Shown here one piece after another: positions 44,312 through 52,935 of a DNA stretch of 60,701 nt. The stretch's first letter is position 1. Each line of letters opens with the position of its first letter. The translations under genes and the position numbers were made by a program. The notes beneath the pieces are model-generated. The model ran no database searches. It was not told where the DNA came from and saw nothing but the letters and a program-made list of their open reading frames with translations. The stretch comes from Candidatus Zixiibacteriota bacterium (lineage in GTDB: Bacteria > Zixibacteria > MSB-5A5 > JAABVY01 > JAHJOQ01). The stretch spans positions 1 through 60,701 of the forward strand of contig JAHJOQ010000105.1 in assembly GCA_018820315.1 (NCBI GenBank). The letters are read 5' to 3'.

Positions 44312-44340
44312 AAATCGCCGGGGATGCTCCCCGGCGATTT
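44312..44340. terminator. Bidirectional intrinsic terminator
   Basis: AAATCGCCGGGGA, loop TGC, TCCCCGGCGATTT: a 13-bp perfect stem between the convergent peptidase (+) and VOC (-) genes. Confidence 0.85.
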
Positions 44341-44360
44341 TATGTGCGGCAATTCGTATG

Positions 44361-44747
44361 TTATCTGGAAGCGAGGGTGATCAATGATACAGTCGCCCCG
44401 GCCGGATCGTTAATCACTGCGAATCTTCCGATATTCGGGATGTCGGTTGGTGGTACACATACCTTCCCTCCAAGCGATTCGACTTTGGCAGCGACACCAT
44501 CGACATCAACAACGGTGATATATCCCATCCAATGCGAGGGGGCGTCGCCCCACTCTTCAGTCATCTGAAGCATTCCTGCTACTGACTTGCCGTCTACCTG
44601 AAATTCCGTGTACTTCATGTCATCAAATTCAGACTCTTTCGTATCCCAGCCCAGCAACTGAGTGAAGAAGCTCTTGCTGGCTTTAGCGTCTTTGGTTGTC
44701 AATTCGTTCCAGCAGAATGTGCCAGCTTTCGGCATTCCGTTACTCAT
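44361..44747 (-). CDS. VOC-superfamily (glyoxalase/bleomycin-resistance-like) protein
   Basis: The protein has 128 residues, one VOC module pair. F-C-W-N-E-L-T-T-K-D near residue 11, F-F-T-Q-L-L-G-W, P-S-H-W-M-G-Y-I-T-V-V-D-V-D and I-N-D-P-A-G-A-T-V-S-L match the family in which such proteins are annotated as VOC of 27-kDa-antigen/CFP30B type. Metal ligand positions are Glu and His in part; the substrate is not known. AGGAG lies 6 nt before the ATG. It is monocistronic. Confidence 0.82.
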   Translation of the reverse strand: MSNGMPKAGTFCWNELTTKDAKASKSFFTQLLGWDTKESEFDDMKYTEFQVDGKSVAGMLQMTEEWGDAPSHWMGYITVVDVDGVAAKVESLGGKVCVPPTDIPNIGRFAVINDPAGATVSLITLASR

Positions 44748-44942
44748 GATGATCTCCTAACTGAAAGTATGAGTGTTTAGACATTCTTCTGTCTCAGAAA
44801 ATCAGTGTCCTTAACCAGCCTCGCGATTCTCCGTCCAGCGGTCTAATGTCGACCGTATTAGTCCATTACGATCTGAATGTCTGATATGTTTCCATCCAAC
44901 GACATAAATGTGGGAAGGTGTGTAGCGGGGGTACAAGCTTCT

Positions 44943-45386
44943 CTATTGCACTATATATTTCAGGATTTCAATCAATTGTTCCTCCGTCTCTGCAACTGCG
45001 CACGCGGCTGTGTCGACCTCTTTCAGTGCATGATTGTATTCCGGAGGATGTTGGACGATCAGCGGTTTGTTCAGTGCGGCTGCGAAACCTGCGATAAATG
45101 CAGAATTCCACTGCTTGTACTTGTCGCCAAAGCGTACTATGACAATATCTGAGTCCTTAATCAGAGTCCTCGTGCGAATGGCGTTGATACCGGCACCCTT
45201 GACATCTTTCCAGTAATCGGTTTCTTCCTGACCGAGAATATCGACTCCGCAGCTATCGCTGGCAGCATGGTCGGGTACTGGTGAGAAGAACGATATCGGC
45301 AGATTTGCTGCTGTGCATGCCTTACTGATACTGTCCCGCCAGTCGCTATGTATTTCCCCCGAGAGGTAGACTTTCCATTGTTTCAT
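44943..45386 (-). CDS. ytoQ: YtoQ-family protein
   Basis: The protein has 147 residues. K-V-Y-L-S-G-E-I-H-S-D-W-R at the start, F-F-S-P-V-P-D-H-A-A-S-D near residue 34 and D-I-V-I-V-R-F-G-D-K-Y-K-Q-W-N-S-A-F-I-A-G near 80 are typical of YtoQ, a family related in fold to nucleoside deoxyribosyltransferases. The biochemical role is not established. GGAG lies 8 nt before ATG 45386; an in-frame GTG-type extension upstream is not supported. Confidence 0.82.
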   Translation of the reverse strand: MKQWKVYLSGEIHSDWRDSISKACTAANLPISFFSPVPDHAASDSCGVDILGQEETDYWKDVKGAGINAIRTRTLIKDSDIVIVRFGDKYKQWNSAFIAGFAAALNKPLIVQHPPEYNHALKEVDTAACAVAETEEQLIEILKYIVQ

Positions 45387-45480
45387 TCTTTGATCTCCAT
45401 TGAGCAGTCCAACATGACAACCATCCAATTAACTCCGCCGGATCAGGGAATTTGGTGTAATAATCGCCCGAAGATAGTCC

Positions 45481-45508
45481 TTGACTAATTTCTGGCTGGC
45501 ATTATACT
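45481..45508 (+). promoter_or_regulatory. Promoter of the BNR/dockerin protein gene
   Basis: TTGACT (45481-45486), 16 nt, TATACT (45503-45508), about 383 nt before the start codon. The hexamers and spacer length are the same as at 38991. Confidence 0.6.
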
Positions 45509-45519
45509 ACTAATATCGG

Positions 45520-45731
45520 TCAGCTTAGTCAAGCTGAGGACTTGTACTTATCGAAGATTAGCCGTGTTTCAATAGCGCCTGATGGGGAGAAATCTCACTT
45601 GGTGTATACTGTTGTCTTCAGCAGTAGTTTGCGAGGCACGGGATAGTGTGCTCTGTCTCTGGCAGTTGTAATATTGTTTTTTAAGGACTCCCGGCAGCTT
45701 GGGTTGCGTGTTGTCTGCGAATGACAACACG
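45520..45731 (+). promoter_or_regulatory. Structured long 5' leader of the BNR/dockerin gene
   Basis: Right after the predicted start the hairpin TCAGCTT-AGTC-AAGCTGA (45520-45537) occurs, and near the middle a 9-bp hairpin CGTGTTGTC/GACAACACG (45707-45715, 45723-45731). At 45750-45759 AAGGAGGTGA is a perfect match to the 16S anti-Shine-Dalgarno with no start codon at normal spacing. The leader is about 375 nt and carries no convincing gene. Confidence 0.4.
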
Positions 45732-45890
45732 ATAACCATCCTGTGTGCGGAAGGAGGTGACTTATCGGCATCAATCTCGAGGATTGGAGATTTCGCTGAG
45801 AGTGGCGACGGCAAGAGTATCAGGTGGCAGTGCGTGCTCGCGTCTGCCCGGGCGAAATGCAACTGGCAACCATCATTAGAGGAGTAGGAA

Positions 45891-48800
45891 ATGCGGAAGA
45901 AATTACTTATCGCAACGATTCTTGCGGCTTTCTTTCTGACACTGTCCGCTGGATCGGTTCTTGCGAAGCAGTCGGCGAAAGATGCGAGCAGTCGACAATT
46001 CATCCACAAGAATCTGACCGGGGCTGAGGACCTGGATTTGATATCGACAGGCCCGGCGATACCGTACTTCGGGACCACTCAGTCACCCGGACACGACATG
46101 GGCATCACGGTCTACGACTACCAGCACAACGGTACGATGGGTCGCCAAGCGGCTCATCAGCCATTCACACAATACGTTCACTTCACTTGGATGAGACGGG
46201 AGACCGAGACCGGGGATCGCTATCTTCGGTATAATGCTTGGAATCTCACAGCCGGTGCGTTCGCCCACGGGTTTGGACTCACCGGTGGAAAGCAGTTCGG
46301 CGATCTAAATGGCGGATACACAACGTGTGACGTGACTGCTTCCGGAAGTGTCGTAGTGTCTGGTCACTGGGGACAATCGGAGGATAGTTATGGCGTGCAT
46401 GCTGACGTTGACGGCTTTCCATCCGGTGGATTGTTCACTTTTGGACCGGCGGCACCGCCGCCTCCTACCTGTGAGAACTGGAATACCGGAGGCAATGAAG
46501 CAAATAACCAGTATGTATGGCCTGTCGTAGCCTGGCAGGATTCTGCCGGATTGGACATAGTACATGCGGTCGCCGTCGAATTCGCAGCAGAGCTTATTTC
46601 GACAATGGTATATTATCGTAGTGTTGGAGGAAGCGATTTTAATTGGCCGGATTGCGGGACTGCCATCGATTCCATCTATGATACTGCTCCTGTTGTGCGT
46701 GTGAATCATGCCAATCCGGGTGAGCTCGCGATTGTCTGGGCGAAGCCGGCATACTATGCCAATGATCCGAATGATCCATGCGGCCAGTTGCAGTGGCAGA
46801 ATGACATAGCGTATATGAAGTCGTTCGACTATGGCAACACGTGGGGATCGATTGTCAATGTCACGGACTACACGCAGGGCGGAACCGTATCGCCGGATAA
46901 GCTCGCAAACGGTATGGCATACACTGACTTGTCTGCTATGTATGCCACGGACGGGAAACTGCACATTGTATGGAATACTGCATTGCATGATCTGACCGGA
47001 AGTACTCCTTGCGAGCCCGAAGACCAGCAGTCAAGACTCTGGCACTGGGATGACGGTCCGAGCGGCTGTATTTCCATCGTTTATGATGCTGCGAGACCGA
47101 GCAATGGCATTAACCCCGGAGCTTTCAACCTCTCGGCAACCAAGATGAATATCTCCGAGTGTCTTGACACTTTATTGGATGTCAGCCGGATGTACGTCTC
47201 TTTCACTCGGTTTGGTGCTCTCACTGACGCCACAGGTGACACATGTATTGATAACTCGGATGGTTACTTCTCCAACGGTGAAATCTTCCTCGCTGGTTCC
47301 GCGGACGGTGGTGTTACCTGGGGTGAGGCTCAAAACCTGACCAACACGCCAACACCTGACTGTACTGCCGGCAACTGTGAGAGCGATCACTGGTCATCAA
47401 TGGCTATGTACAGTGTCGACTCGGTTCATATCCAGTATATAAATGACAAAGATGCCGGAGGTCAAGTACAGGGCGAGGGAGAGCCAACGCAGAGTCCGGT
47501 CATGTATCTCAGTGTGCCTTGCTTCACGCCGGCGACCTTCTGCAATATCGGATATACACCTACGTCTATCGGCTATCCGACATGGATAGCTCCGAATGAT
47601 GGCTCGACTGGATGTACGGGTGATATCACGGTAACATTTGATCTGGAACTGACTAACACGGGTAACGAGCCTACGAGCTACACTGTCACATCTAACGCTA
47701 CCTGGCTGACACCGGCCAGTGCAGCCGGGTCACTTCCCGCCGGTTGTGGTAACAGCGAATCCGTGCAATTCACTTTCGGACCGATTGTCGACGAAGGGGT
47801 ATATCACACGACTATGGATGTTGAAGCGTGCGGTGGCGCCATATCTGGGGTTATCAATGTTGATCTGTATGTGTTCTGTGACTTCTTCGTCCCGGAGAAT
47901 GAATTGCTCTCCACTGCATGCTGGTCCGTTGGAGTATGGAATGTACCACGTGCGGGACTCTCGACCCGTTCAGAAAAGGGCAATATGTGGTGGTTCGAAG
48001 ACAGCAGCACATTCATGTATGATGAGGGTGTAGTGGTTACTTATGCAAACGACACCACCAATACGTCTTTCTCCATGTTTGACGGTTCTGACTCCAAAGT
48101 TGAGTTCCGCGCTTTGGGTCTTCTGGTTACTGCCGATTCCGGCTCGTATGAATATGCACAGGGATCGTTCTGCACGCAGGACACGGCGATCATCGGAACG
48201 ATTCAGTTCTATGTTCCAAAGCATCCGGATACCTGCGTGATTGTAGAGCGAGTCGAGATATGCAACAACACTGCCGCATCTATGACCCTACACGTCGGTG
48301 AGGGTATCGACTGGGATATCCCGGATGGCGCGGGAGGATCAGAGAACCAGTGCTCCAAGGACGATATGAGGCAGGAAGTGTATCAGTTTGGTCCGTCTGA
48401 CGCAGATCCCGAAGTCAACTACTATGCCACTGTGGGCATTTGCGGAGGCATAGCGGGTGCAATAGTTCTTCAGAACGACGAATGGGTGTACAGCAATGCA
48501 GGCTATCATCCGGCTGAGATCGGAGGTCTGCTCGCCTCGCTCAGTTCATTCACTGCCGACAATCCCGACACAGCTCAGGACTTGAATTCATTCTATGCGA
48601 TCAAGCAGAATGTCACTCTTGCTCCCGGCGCATGCTACAAGTTCTGTAAGGTCAAGGCCGGTTCGAAGACCGGGGTAGTTGATCTGCAGGCATTGATCGA
48701 CAAAGGCAAGGAGTGGATTGCGGCCAATGGGCTGAATTGTCCCGGCTGCGGAAGCGTCGACTGCGTGCCGGGTGATGCTGATGGCAGCGGTGCGGTCGAC

Positions 48801-48989
48801 ATCGATGACGTTGTATATGAGATTGCATATATCTTCACCGGAGGTCCGGCACCCGTTACGGCGGTCTGTTGCGGTGATGCGGACGGCAGCGGTGGACTCG
48901 ACATCGATGACGTTGTGTACTTGATTGCCTACATATTTACAGGAGGACCTGAGCCTGATCCGAATGCCTGTGCCAACTGGCCGGGATGA
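45891..48989 (+). CDS. Large secreted BNR-repeat protein with C-terminal dockerin-like repeats
   Basis: The protein has 1032 residues. Signal peptide to about V-L-A-K (residue 25). Residues about 60-530 form a sialidase-like propeller with Asp-box motifs S-F-D-Y-G-N-T-W-G and S-A-D-G-G-V-T-W-G-E. A beta domain of the Y-T-V-T-S-N-A-T-W-L-T-P (BACON-like) type lies at about 580-660. After an unassigned region two dockerin-type repeats end the protein (D-A-D-G-S-G-A-V-D-I-D-D-V and D-A-D-G-S-G-G-L-D-I-D-D-V). No catalytic residues can be pointed to. GAGTAGGAA precedes ATG 45891. It is monocistronic, with a terminator 33 nt after the stop. Confidence 0.8.
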   Translation: MRKKLLIATILAAFFLTLSAGSVLAKQSAKDASSRQFIHKNLTGAEDLDLISTGPAIPYFGTTQSPGHDMGITVYDYQHNGTMGRQAAHQPFTQYVHFTWMRRETETGDRYLRYNAWNLTAGAFAHGFGLTGGKQFGDLNGGYTTCDVTASGSVVVSGHWGQSEDSYGVHADVDGFPSGGLFTFGPAAPPPPTCENWNTGGNEANNQYVWPVVAWQDSAGLDIVHAVAVEFAAELISTMVYYRSVGGSDFNWPDCGTAIDSIYDTAPVVRVNHANPGELAIVWAKPAYYANDPNDPCGQLQWQNDIAYMKSFDYGNTWGSIVNVTDYTQGGTVSPDKLANGMAYTDLSAMYATDGKLHIVWNTALHDLTGSTPCEPEDQQSRLWHWDDGPSGCISIVYDAARPSNGINPGAFNLSATKMNISECLDTLLDVSRMYVSFTRFGALTDATGDTCIDNSDGYFSNGEIFLAGSADGGVTWGEAQNLTNTPTPDCTAGNCESDHWSSMAMYSVDSVHIQYINDKDAGGQVQGEGEPTQSPVMYLSVPCFTPATFCNIGYTPTSIGYPTWIAPNDGSTGCTGDITVTFDLELTNTGNEPTSYTVTSNATWLTPASAAGSLPAGCGNSESVQFTFGPIVDEGVYHTTMDVEACGGAISGVINVDLYVFCDFFVPENELLSTACWSVGVWNVPRAGLSTRSEKGNMWWFEDSSTFMYDEGVVVTYANDTTNTSFSMFDGSDSKVEFRALGLLVTADSGSYEYAQGSFCTQDTAIIGTIQFYVPKHPDTCVIVERVEICNNTAASMTLHVGEGIDWDIPDGAGGSENQCSKDDMRQEVYQFGPSDADPEVNYYATVGICGGIAGAIVLQNDEWVYSNAGYHPAEIGGLLASLSSFTADNPDTAQDLNSFYAIKQNVTLAPGACYKFCKVKAGSKTGVVDLQALIDKGKEWIAANGLNCPGCGSVDCVPGDADGSGAVDIDDVVYEIAYIFTGGPAPVTAVCCGDADGSGGLDIDDVVYLIAYIFTGGPEPDPNACANWPG

Positions 48990-49021
48990 TATCAGGTTAG
49001 ATTTCTCAACAGAGTCTCTTT

Positions 49022-49046
49022 AGGGAGCGGCTATGTGCCGCTCCCT
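49022..49046 (+). terminator. Intrinsic terminator
   Basis: AGGGAGCGGC, loop TATGT, GCCGCTCCCT: a 10-bp perfect stem followed by TTATAT. Confidence 0.8.
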
Positions 49047-49139
49047 TTATATGGGGGTAAGTGCGGATTGCGTTCACTGTTCAGAGGCTGCAGATCTTGA
49101 ATCTGGCGTGATAGGGTGTTTGTCGGACGCTTAGGCTGC

Positions 49140-49607
49140 CTACTCATGAAAATATAACTTGCGTGACTTCGAGACCAGCTCGCCCAGTTTTACTGTGTTG
49201 GCCTTATCCGTTGTCTGCTTGCACTTCATAGCATAGACAAGCATCTCATGCATCAACTTCAATTGTGTGATGTACTCTTCATAAGCTGCTCCTGAATCAG
49301 GCGAAACCGGCTTGAATCGCTGCGTCAGGAAATATTGACTTACGACTTCCTGAAACTTATCTGCGTGTTCTTCCTTGTTTGTGACCCACCGCACGATCTG
49401 ATTGTAGTTCTTATCTCTTTCGGCTGAGAGCGCGGTGATCTGGTCCATCGATTTCTCGATGGTTGTGGTATACTCGGAAAGCATACCGTAGCGCATGGCG
49501 TCGTCATAGATTCCACACGGAATCTCGCAGTGCGACCATGCCTGATTAGAGAGAACGATCGTTGCAGCGAGCGCCAAGATGATTCCGAGTACTAACTTTG
49601 CTTTCAT
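49140..49607 (-). CDS. sodN: Nickel superoxide dismutase with a Sec-type leader
   Basis: The protein has 155 residues. The nickel hook H-C-E-I-P-C-G-I-Y (His26, Cys27, Pro30, Cys31, Tyr34) is complete, followed by a four-helix-bundle part of SodN size. In this enzyme the ligands are the free N-terminal amine, His1, Cys2 and Cys6, so the leader must be removed exactly before His. The leader here has K-A-K, a long hydrophobic core and A-W-S before His26, which looks like a signal-peptidase-I site; usual SodN leaders are short and cut by SodX. The enzyme would thus be exported. No sodX gene is nearby. ATG 49607 has GAAGG upstream. Confidence 0.9.
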   Translation of the reverse strand: MKAKLVLGIILALAATIVLSNQAWSHCEIPCGIYDDAMRYGMLSEYTTTIEKSMDQITALSAERDKNYNQIVRWVTNKEEHADKFQEVVSQYFLTQRFKPVSPDSGAAYEEYITQLKLMHEMLVYAMKCKQTTDKANTVKLGELVSKSRKLYFHE

Positions 49608-49762
49608 CACGCCTTCCTTTCTGAAGTTTAGGTTCGAACTAACCGCTATAACCACATGATAGTGTATACGGTTCTCACAAATGTCGATGCATCTGCCCTG
49701 GTCACCGTGTCACAGTCGAACTAATATGACGTATGCAGCCGAAGTTAGTTGGCCCAATGAAG

Positions 49763-49791
49763 AAGGCCAGGCTCATCTGGAGCCTGACCTT
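49763..49791 (-). terminator. Hairpin downstream of the YggN-like gene
   Basis: AAGG-C-CAGGCTC with GAGCCTG-A-CCTT: about 11 bp with one mismatch, followed on the minus strand by CTTCTTC. Confidence 0.5.
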
Positions 49792-49851
49792 GTCAGATAG
49801 GATTCTGTCGGGAGGGGCGTAACCTCTGCAACGATTCAAGTCTTATCTATT

Positions 49852-50460
49852 TCAAGTGCCGTCATTATTGTCATCCCAGGCATCTTCCCAGTCGGCAAGC
49901 TCAGGAATTTCATAGACCATTTCATCAAACACATCCTCAAGGTCTGCCGCCAAGTCTTCGATCACTTCCGCTCGTTCTTCAAGCTCGTCAGCCCTCTCCT
50001 GGAGTTCTTCTGTCTGATCATCCAGTTCAGCTTCGAGGTCTTCGAACTCGTATTCGGTGAAAATTGCTTTGAGAACACCGCCGACCGCTTTCAGACCGAT
50101 CCCGGCTCCGATGAGTCCTATCTTCGCGCCTTCAAGTCCGATCTCTTTAGCCTTTTCGACTAATTCCATTGAAGTGGTGTAGCATTCCGCGACGAGCTTC
50201 TCCTGTTCAGGAGTGGTTTCGATGAGTTCACCGTCGACGTACAGTTTGTAGTCCTCTGTGATTTCGATCCGGCTTTTGTGGCGGCCCCGCTGAGTCATAA
50301 TGATGCTGCCGTCCTCAATGTCAAAATCGATGTCTCCTGTTGACCACAGGGTGCCACTCGACCCGTGAGAGCGACTGTATGTGTAACTCTCGACTTCGGA
50401 TGCATTCGCACGCGGCAATATGAGAAGAGCTAACAGAAATACAGTTATGACAGACTTCAT
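49852..50460 (-). CDS. Exported YggN/DUF2884-like protein
   Basis: The protein has 202 residues. A signal peptide (to about A-N-A-S near residue 20) is followed by a small beta domain (F-D-I-E-D-G-S-I-I-M-T; Y-K-L-Y-V-D-G-E-L-I-E-T-T-P-E-Q), an Ala/Gly-rich helix and a long acidic coiled coil (about 135-175, E-L-Q-E-R-A-D-E-L-E-E-R-A-E). The layout recalls DUF2884 proteins such as E. coli YggN, of unknown function. GGAGGG lies 5 nt before the ATG. It is monocistronic. Confidence 0.6.
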   Translation of the reverse strand: MKSVITVFLLALLILPRANASEVESYTYSRSHGSSGTLWSTGDIDFDIEDGSIIMTQRGRHKSRIEITEDYKLYVDGELIETTPEQEKLVAECYTTSMELVEKAKEIGLEGAKIGLIGAGIGLKAVGGVLKAIFTEYEFEDLEAELDDQTEELQERADELEERAEVIEDLAADLEDVFDEMVYEIPELADWEDAWDDNNDGT

Positions 50461-50588
50461 GATTTCCCTCCACGTTTCATTTGCAGGTCCTGACTATATG
50501 ACGGGAAATGGGGGAGGAAGGTTGCAGGAAAAAGCAGATACGTGGACTGATCAGGATCCCATTAGGCAGTCGATTTCCGCCTGGACTA

Positions 50589-51719
50589 TCACCCCAACTT
50601 CTTCTGGAATCGGGCGACACTGAGTGCGAGGATTGCTAGCCCGAACAGGAACATTATCAGTGCCTCATCCCACAGTTCTGCGATTCCGATCCCCTTCAGG
50701 AATATCCCCCTTACGATAGTAAAGAAGTATCTCAGCGGCAGAAGATACGTGTACCACTGAATGATCTTCGGCATATTTTCTATTGGGAATACAAACCCGG
50801 AAAGGAATATCATGGGTTGCATCACGAAAAAGACCGAAGTCATCATCGCTTGCTGCTGAGTCGAAGAGACTGTCGATATAAACAATCCGAGTCCGAGTGT
50901 GGTCATCAGGAATACTGTGCATAGAAATACAAGCAGAAATATGCTTCCCGCCACCGGAATATCGAACCAGAAAGTCGATACAAACAGGATCAGTACTACG
51001 TCTATAATCCCGATTATCGCGAAGGGGGTGAGTTTGCCGATAATGAGTTGTATCGGTCTGATAGGCGTAACCACAAGCTGCTCCATCGTGCCGACTTCCT
51101 TCTCTTTGACTATCGCAAGCGAAGTCAGCAGCATCGTCATGACCATCAGCAGAAGCCCGAGTATTCCCGGCACCATGAAGTTCTTGCTCCTGAGTTCGGG
51201 ATTGTACCAAACACGGATTCTCGCATCGACACCAGCATTGGTAATCCCGGATGTGCCGCTTCTCGCCGCACGTTTTACGGCGATTCTCTTCGAATAATCA
51301 GCAACGATTCCGGAAGCGTATGCGAGCCCGACTGTCGTCAGATTAGCGTCAGATCCGTCAGCAATCAACTGCAGTGAAGCTTGCCGACCTGCTTTGAGAT
51401 CGTCTCCGAAACCGATGGGAACTACGACAGCTAACGAAGCATTCCCTCGATCAATATCTCGATCGATGTCTCTGATATCATCGACATAATCCGTAGCGGT
51501 GAAAAACCCTGAATGCGTGAACTTGTCTACCAACTCGCGACTTGCATGAGACCTGTCGAGATCGCAGATCACTGTCGGTATGTCATTGACATCGAGATTC
51601 GCCGCATAACCTAGAATTATAACTTGAAAGATAGGAGCCACGAAAATGATAGGCAACATTCGCTTGTCGCGCTTCAGCTGCAGGAACTCTTTGCGGATTA
51701 GATGCAGTATCGTATTCAT
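50589..51719 (-). CDS. ABC-2 type exporter permease (YbhR-like)
   Basis: The protein has 376 residues. One N-terminal TM helix (about 24-40), a large periplasmic domain (about 50-175) and five C-terminal TM helices give the ABC2 layout. V-K-E-K-E-V-G-T-M-E-Q-L-V-V-T-P-I-R-P is the coupling-helix block of the YhhJ/YbhR/YbhS type. It is the last gene of the operon and overlaps the preceding permease by 4 nt (ATGA). The two permeases together form the channel. Confidence 0.88.
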   Translation of the reverse strand: MNTILHLIRKEFLQLKRDKRMLPIIFVAPIFQVIILGYAANLDVNDIPTVICDLDRSHASRELVDKFTHSGFFTATDYVDDIRDIDRDIDRGNASLAVVVPIGFGDDLKAGRQASLQLIADGSDANLTTVGLAYASGIVADYSKRIAVKRAARSGTSGITNAGVDARIRVWYNPELRSKNFMVPGILGLLLMVMTMLLTSLAIVKEKEVGTMEQLVVTPIRPIQLIIGKLTPFAIIGIIDVVLILFVSTFWFDIPVAGSIFLLVFLCTVFLMTTLGLGLFISTVSSTQQQAMMTSVFFVMQPMIFLSGFVFPIENMPKIIQWYTYLLPLRYFFTIVRGIFLKGIGIAELWDEALIMFLFGLAILALSVARFQKKLG

Positions 51720-52894
51720 GTCAGGTCTTTTCCGCGTTTCTTAGGTTGTTTCAGGATCTTCGATCTAAGCAGTGTGCCTCTCATTCTCAGAGAGCTCAAT
51801 CCAATAGTCAACAGCGCAAAAGCGAGCAGATATAGCAGCTGATCCCAGAAGGCGGTAATTCCCACTCCTTTGAGCACAATTGCCCGCAGAGCCACCATGA
51901 AAAACCTGGCAGGCACGATATAGGTAACCGCCTGGACCACGATCGGCATATTTCTGATCGGGAAGACGAATCCCGAAAGCAGGAAAGTCGGAAGCATAGT
52001 AGCCATGACCGCTATCTGGAAGGCCACCTGCTGAGAATCCGAAATTGAAGAAATCAACAGTCCGAGTCCCAAACATGCTGTCAGATAGATGAGAGTCACA
52101 AGTAGCAGCAGGGCATAGCTACCCTTAACTGTAACATCGAACAGGACTTGACCGACGATCAGGATTGCGACAGTCGCTACCAACGAGATTACGATATAGG
52201 GAATCGTTTTTCCGAGGATCAACTCGATCGGATTGAGGGGTGAGACGGTGAGCTGCTCCATGGTTCCCCGTTCTTTCTCCCGCACTATCGAGAGTGACGT
52301 CGATACGACCGCTGTAACCATAAGGATGAATCCGATAAGTCCGGGAATAAGAAATTTCGCGCTTTTCAGCTCTGGGTTGAACCAGATTCTCGGCCTGTAG
52401 TCAATTGGAGCAGCCACACCGGATCGACCAACTCGCATCAGCGAATGCGTGATGATCTTGTTCGAATAGCTCTGCACTATTGCTGTCGCATAGCCGACAG
52501 CTGTTGAAGCAGAGGTCGGATTCGTGCCGTCAACGAGCACTTGCACGGAAGATGTCCTGCCCGCAAGAATGCTTTCGGAAAAGCCTATCGGAACGACGAT
52601 AGCAACCAACGCATCACCGTTGTCGAGCAACTCATCCAACTCACGTGGGTCGTTGACAGAGTAGTTCAGGGTGAAGTATTCGGAGTGCAGGAAGCTCTCG
52701 ATGAACTCGCGGCTGCTGGAGGTTTTGTCCTCGTCGCATACTGCGAGCGAAATGTCGCGCACATCGAAATTCAGAGCATAACCGAACATAACGAGCATAA
52801 ATGCCGGAATGAAGAGGAGAATTCCGAGAGTACGCCTGTCTCTCGATATTTGCCGAAGTTCTTTCTTTATGACAGGCTTCAATCGATTTGTCAT
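51716..52894 (-). CDS. ABC-2 type exporter permease (YbhS-like)
   Basis: The protein has 392 residues with the same layout as the next gene: TM helix at about 25-45, periplasmic domain, then five TM helices. The coupling helix block is V-R-E-K-E-R-G-T-M-E-Q-L-T-V-S-P-L-N-P. The C terminus is basic (K-Q-P-K-K-R-G-K). The two permeases are about equally long and clearly paralogous. It starts 41 nt after the upstream ATPase gene. Confidence 0.88.
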   Translation of the reverse strand: MTNRLKPVIKKELRQISRDRRTLGILLFIPAFMLVMFGYALNFDVRDISLAVCDEDKTSSSREFIESFLHSEYFTLNYSVNDPRELDELLDNGDALVAIVVPIGFSESILAGRTSSVQVLVDGTNPTSASTAVGYATAIVQSYSNKIITHSLMRVGRSGVAAPIDYRPRIWFNPELKSAKFLIPGLIGFILMVTAVVSTSLSIVREKERGTMEQLTVSPLNPIELILGKTIPYIVISLVATVAILIVGQVLFDVTVKGSYALLLLVTLIYLTACLGLGLLISSISDSQQVAFQIAVMATMLPTFLLSGFVFPIRNMPIVVQAVTYIVPARFFMVALRAIVLKGVGITAFWDQLLYLLAFALLTIGLSSLRMRGTLLRSKILKQPKKRGKDLT

Positions 52895-52935
52895 CTCAGA
52901 TACTCCGGATCACCTTTGTCAATCGCGTTATGTCG

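Noticed and set aside
45569-46078. Open frame of 169 codons on the minus strand
   Set aside because: It overlaps the start of the BNR/dockerin gene and its leader, lacks a ribosome binding site and has an odd, Arg/Ser-rich composition.
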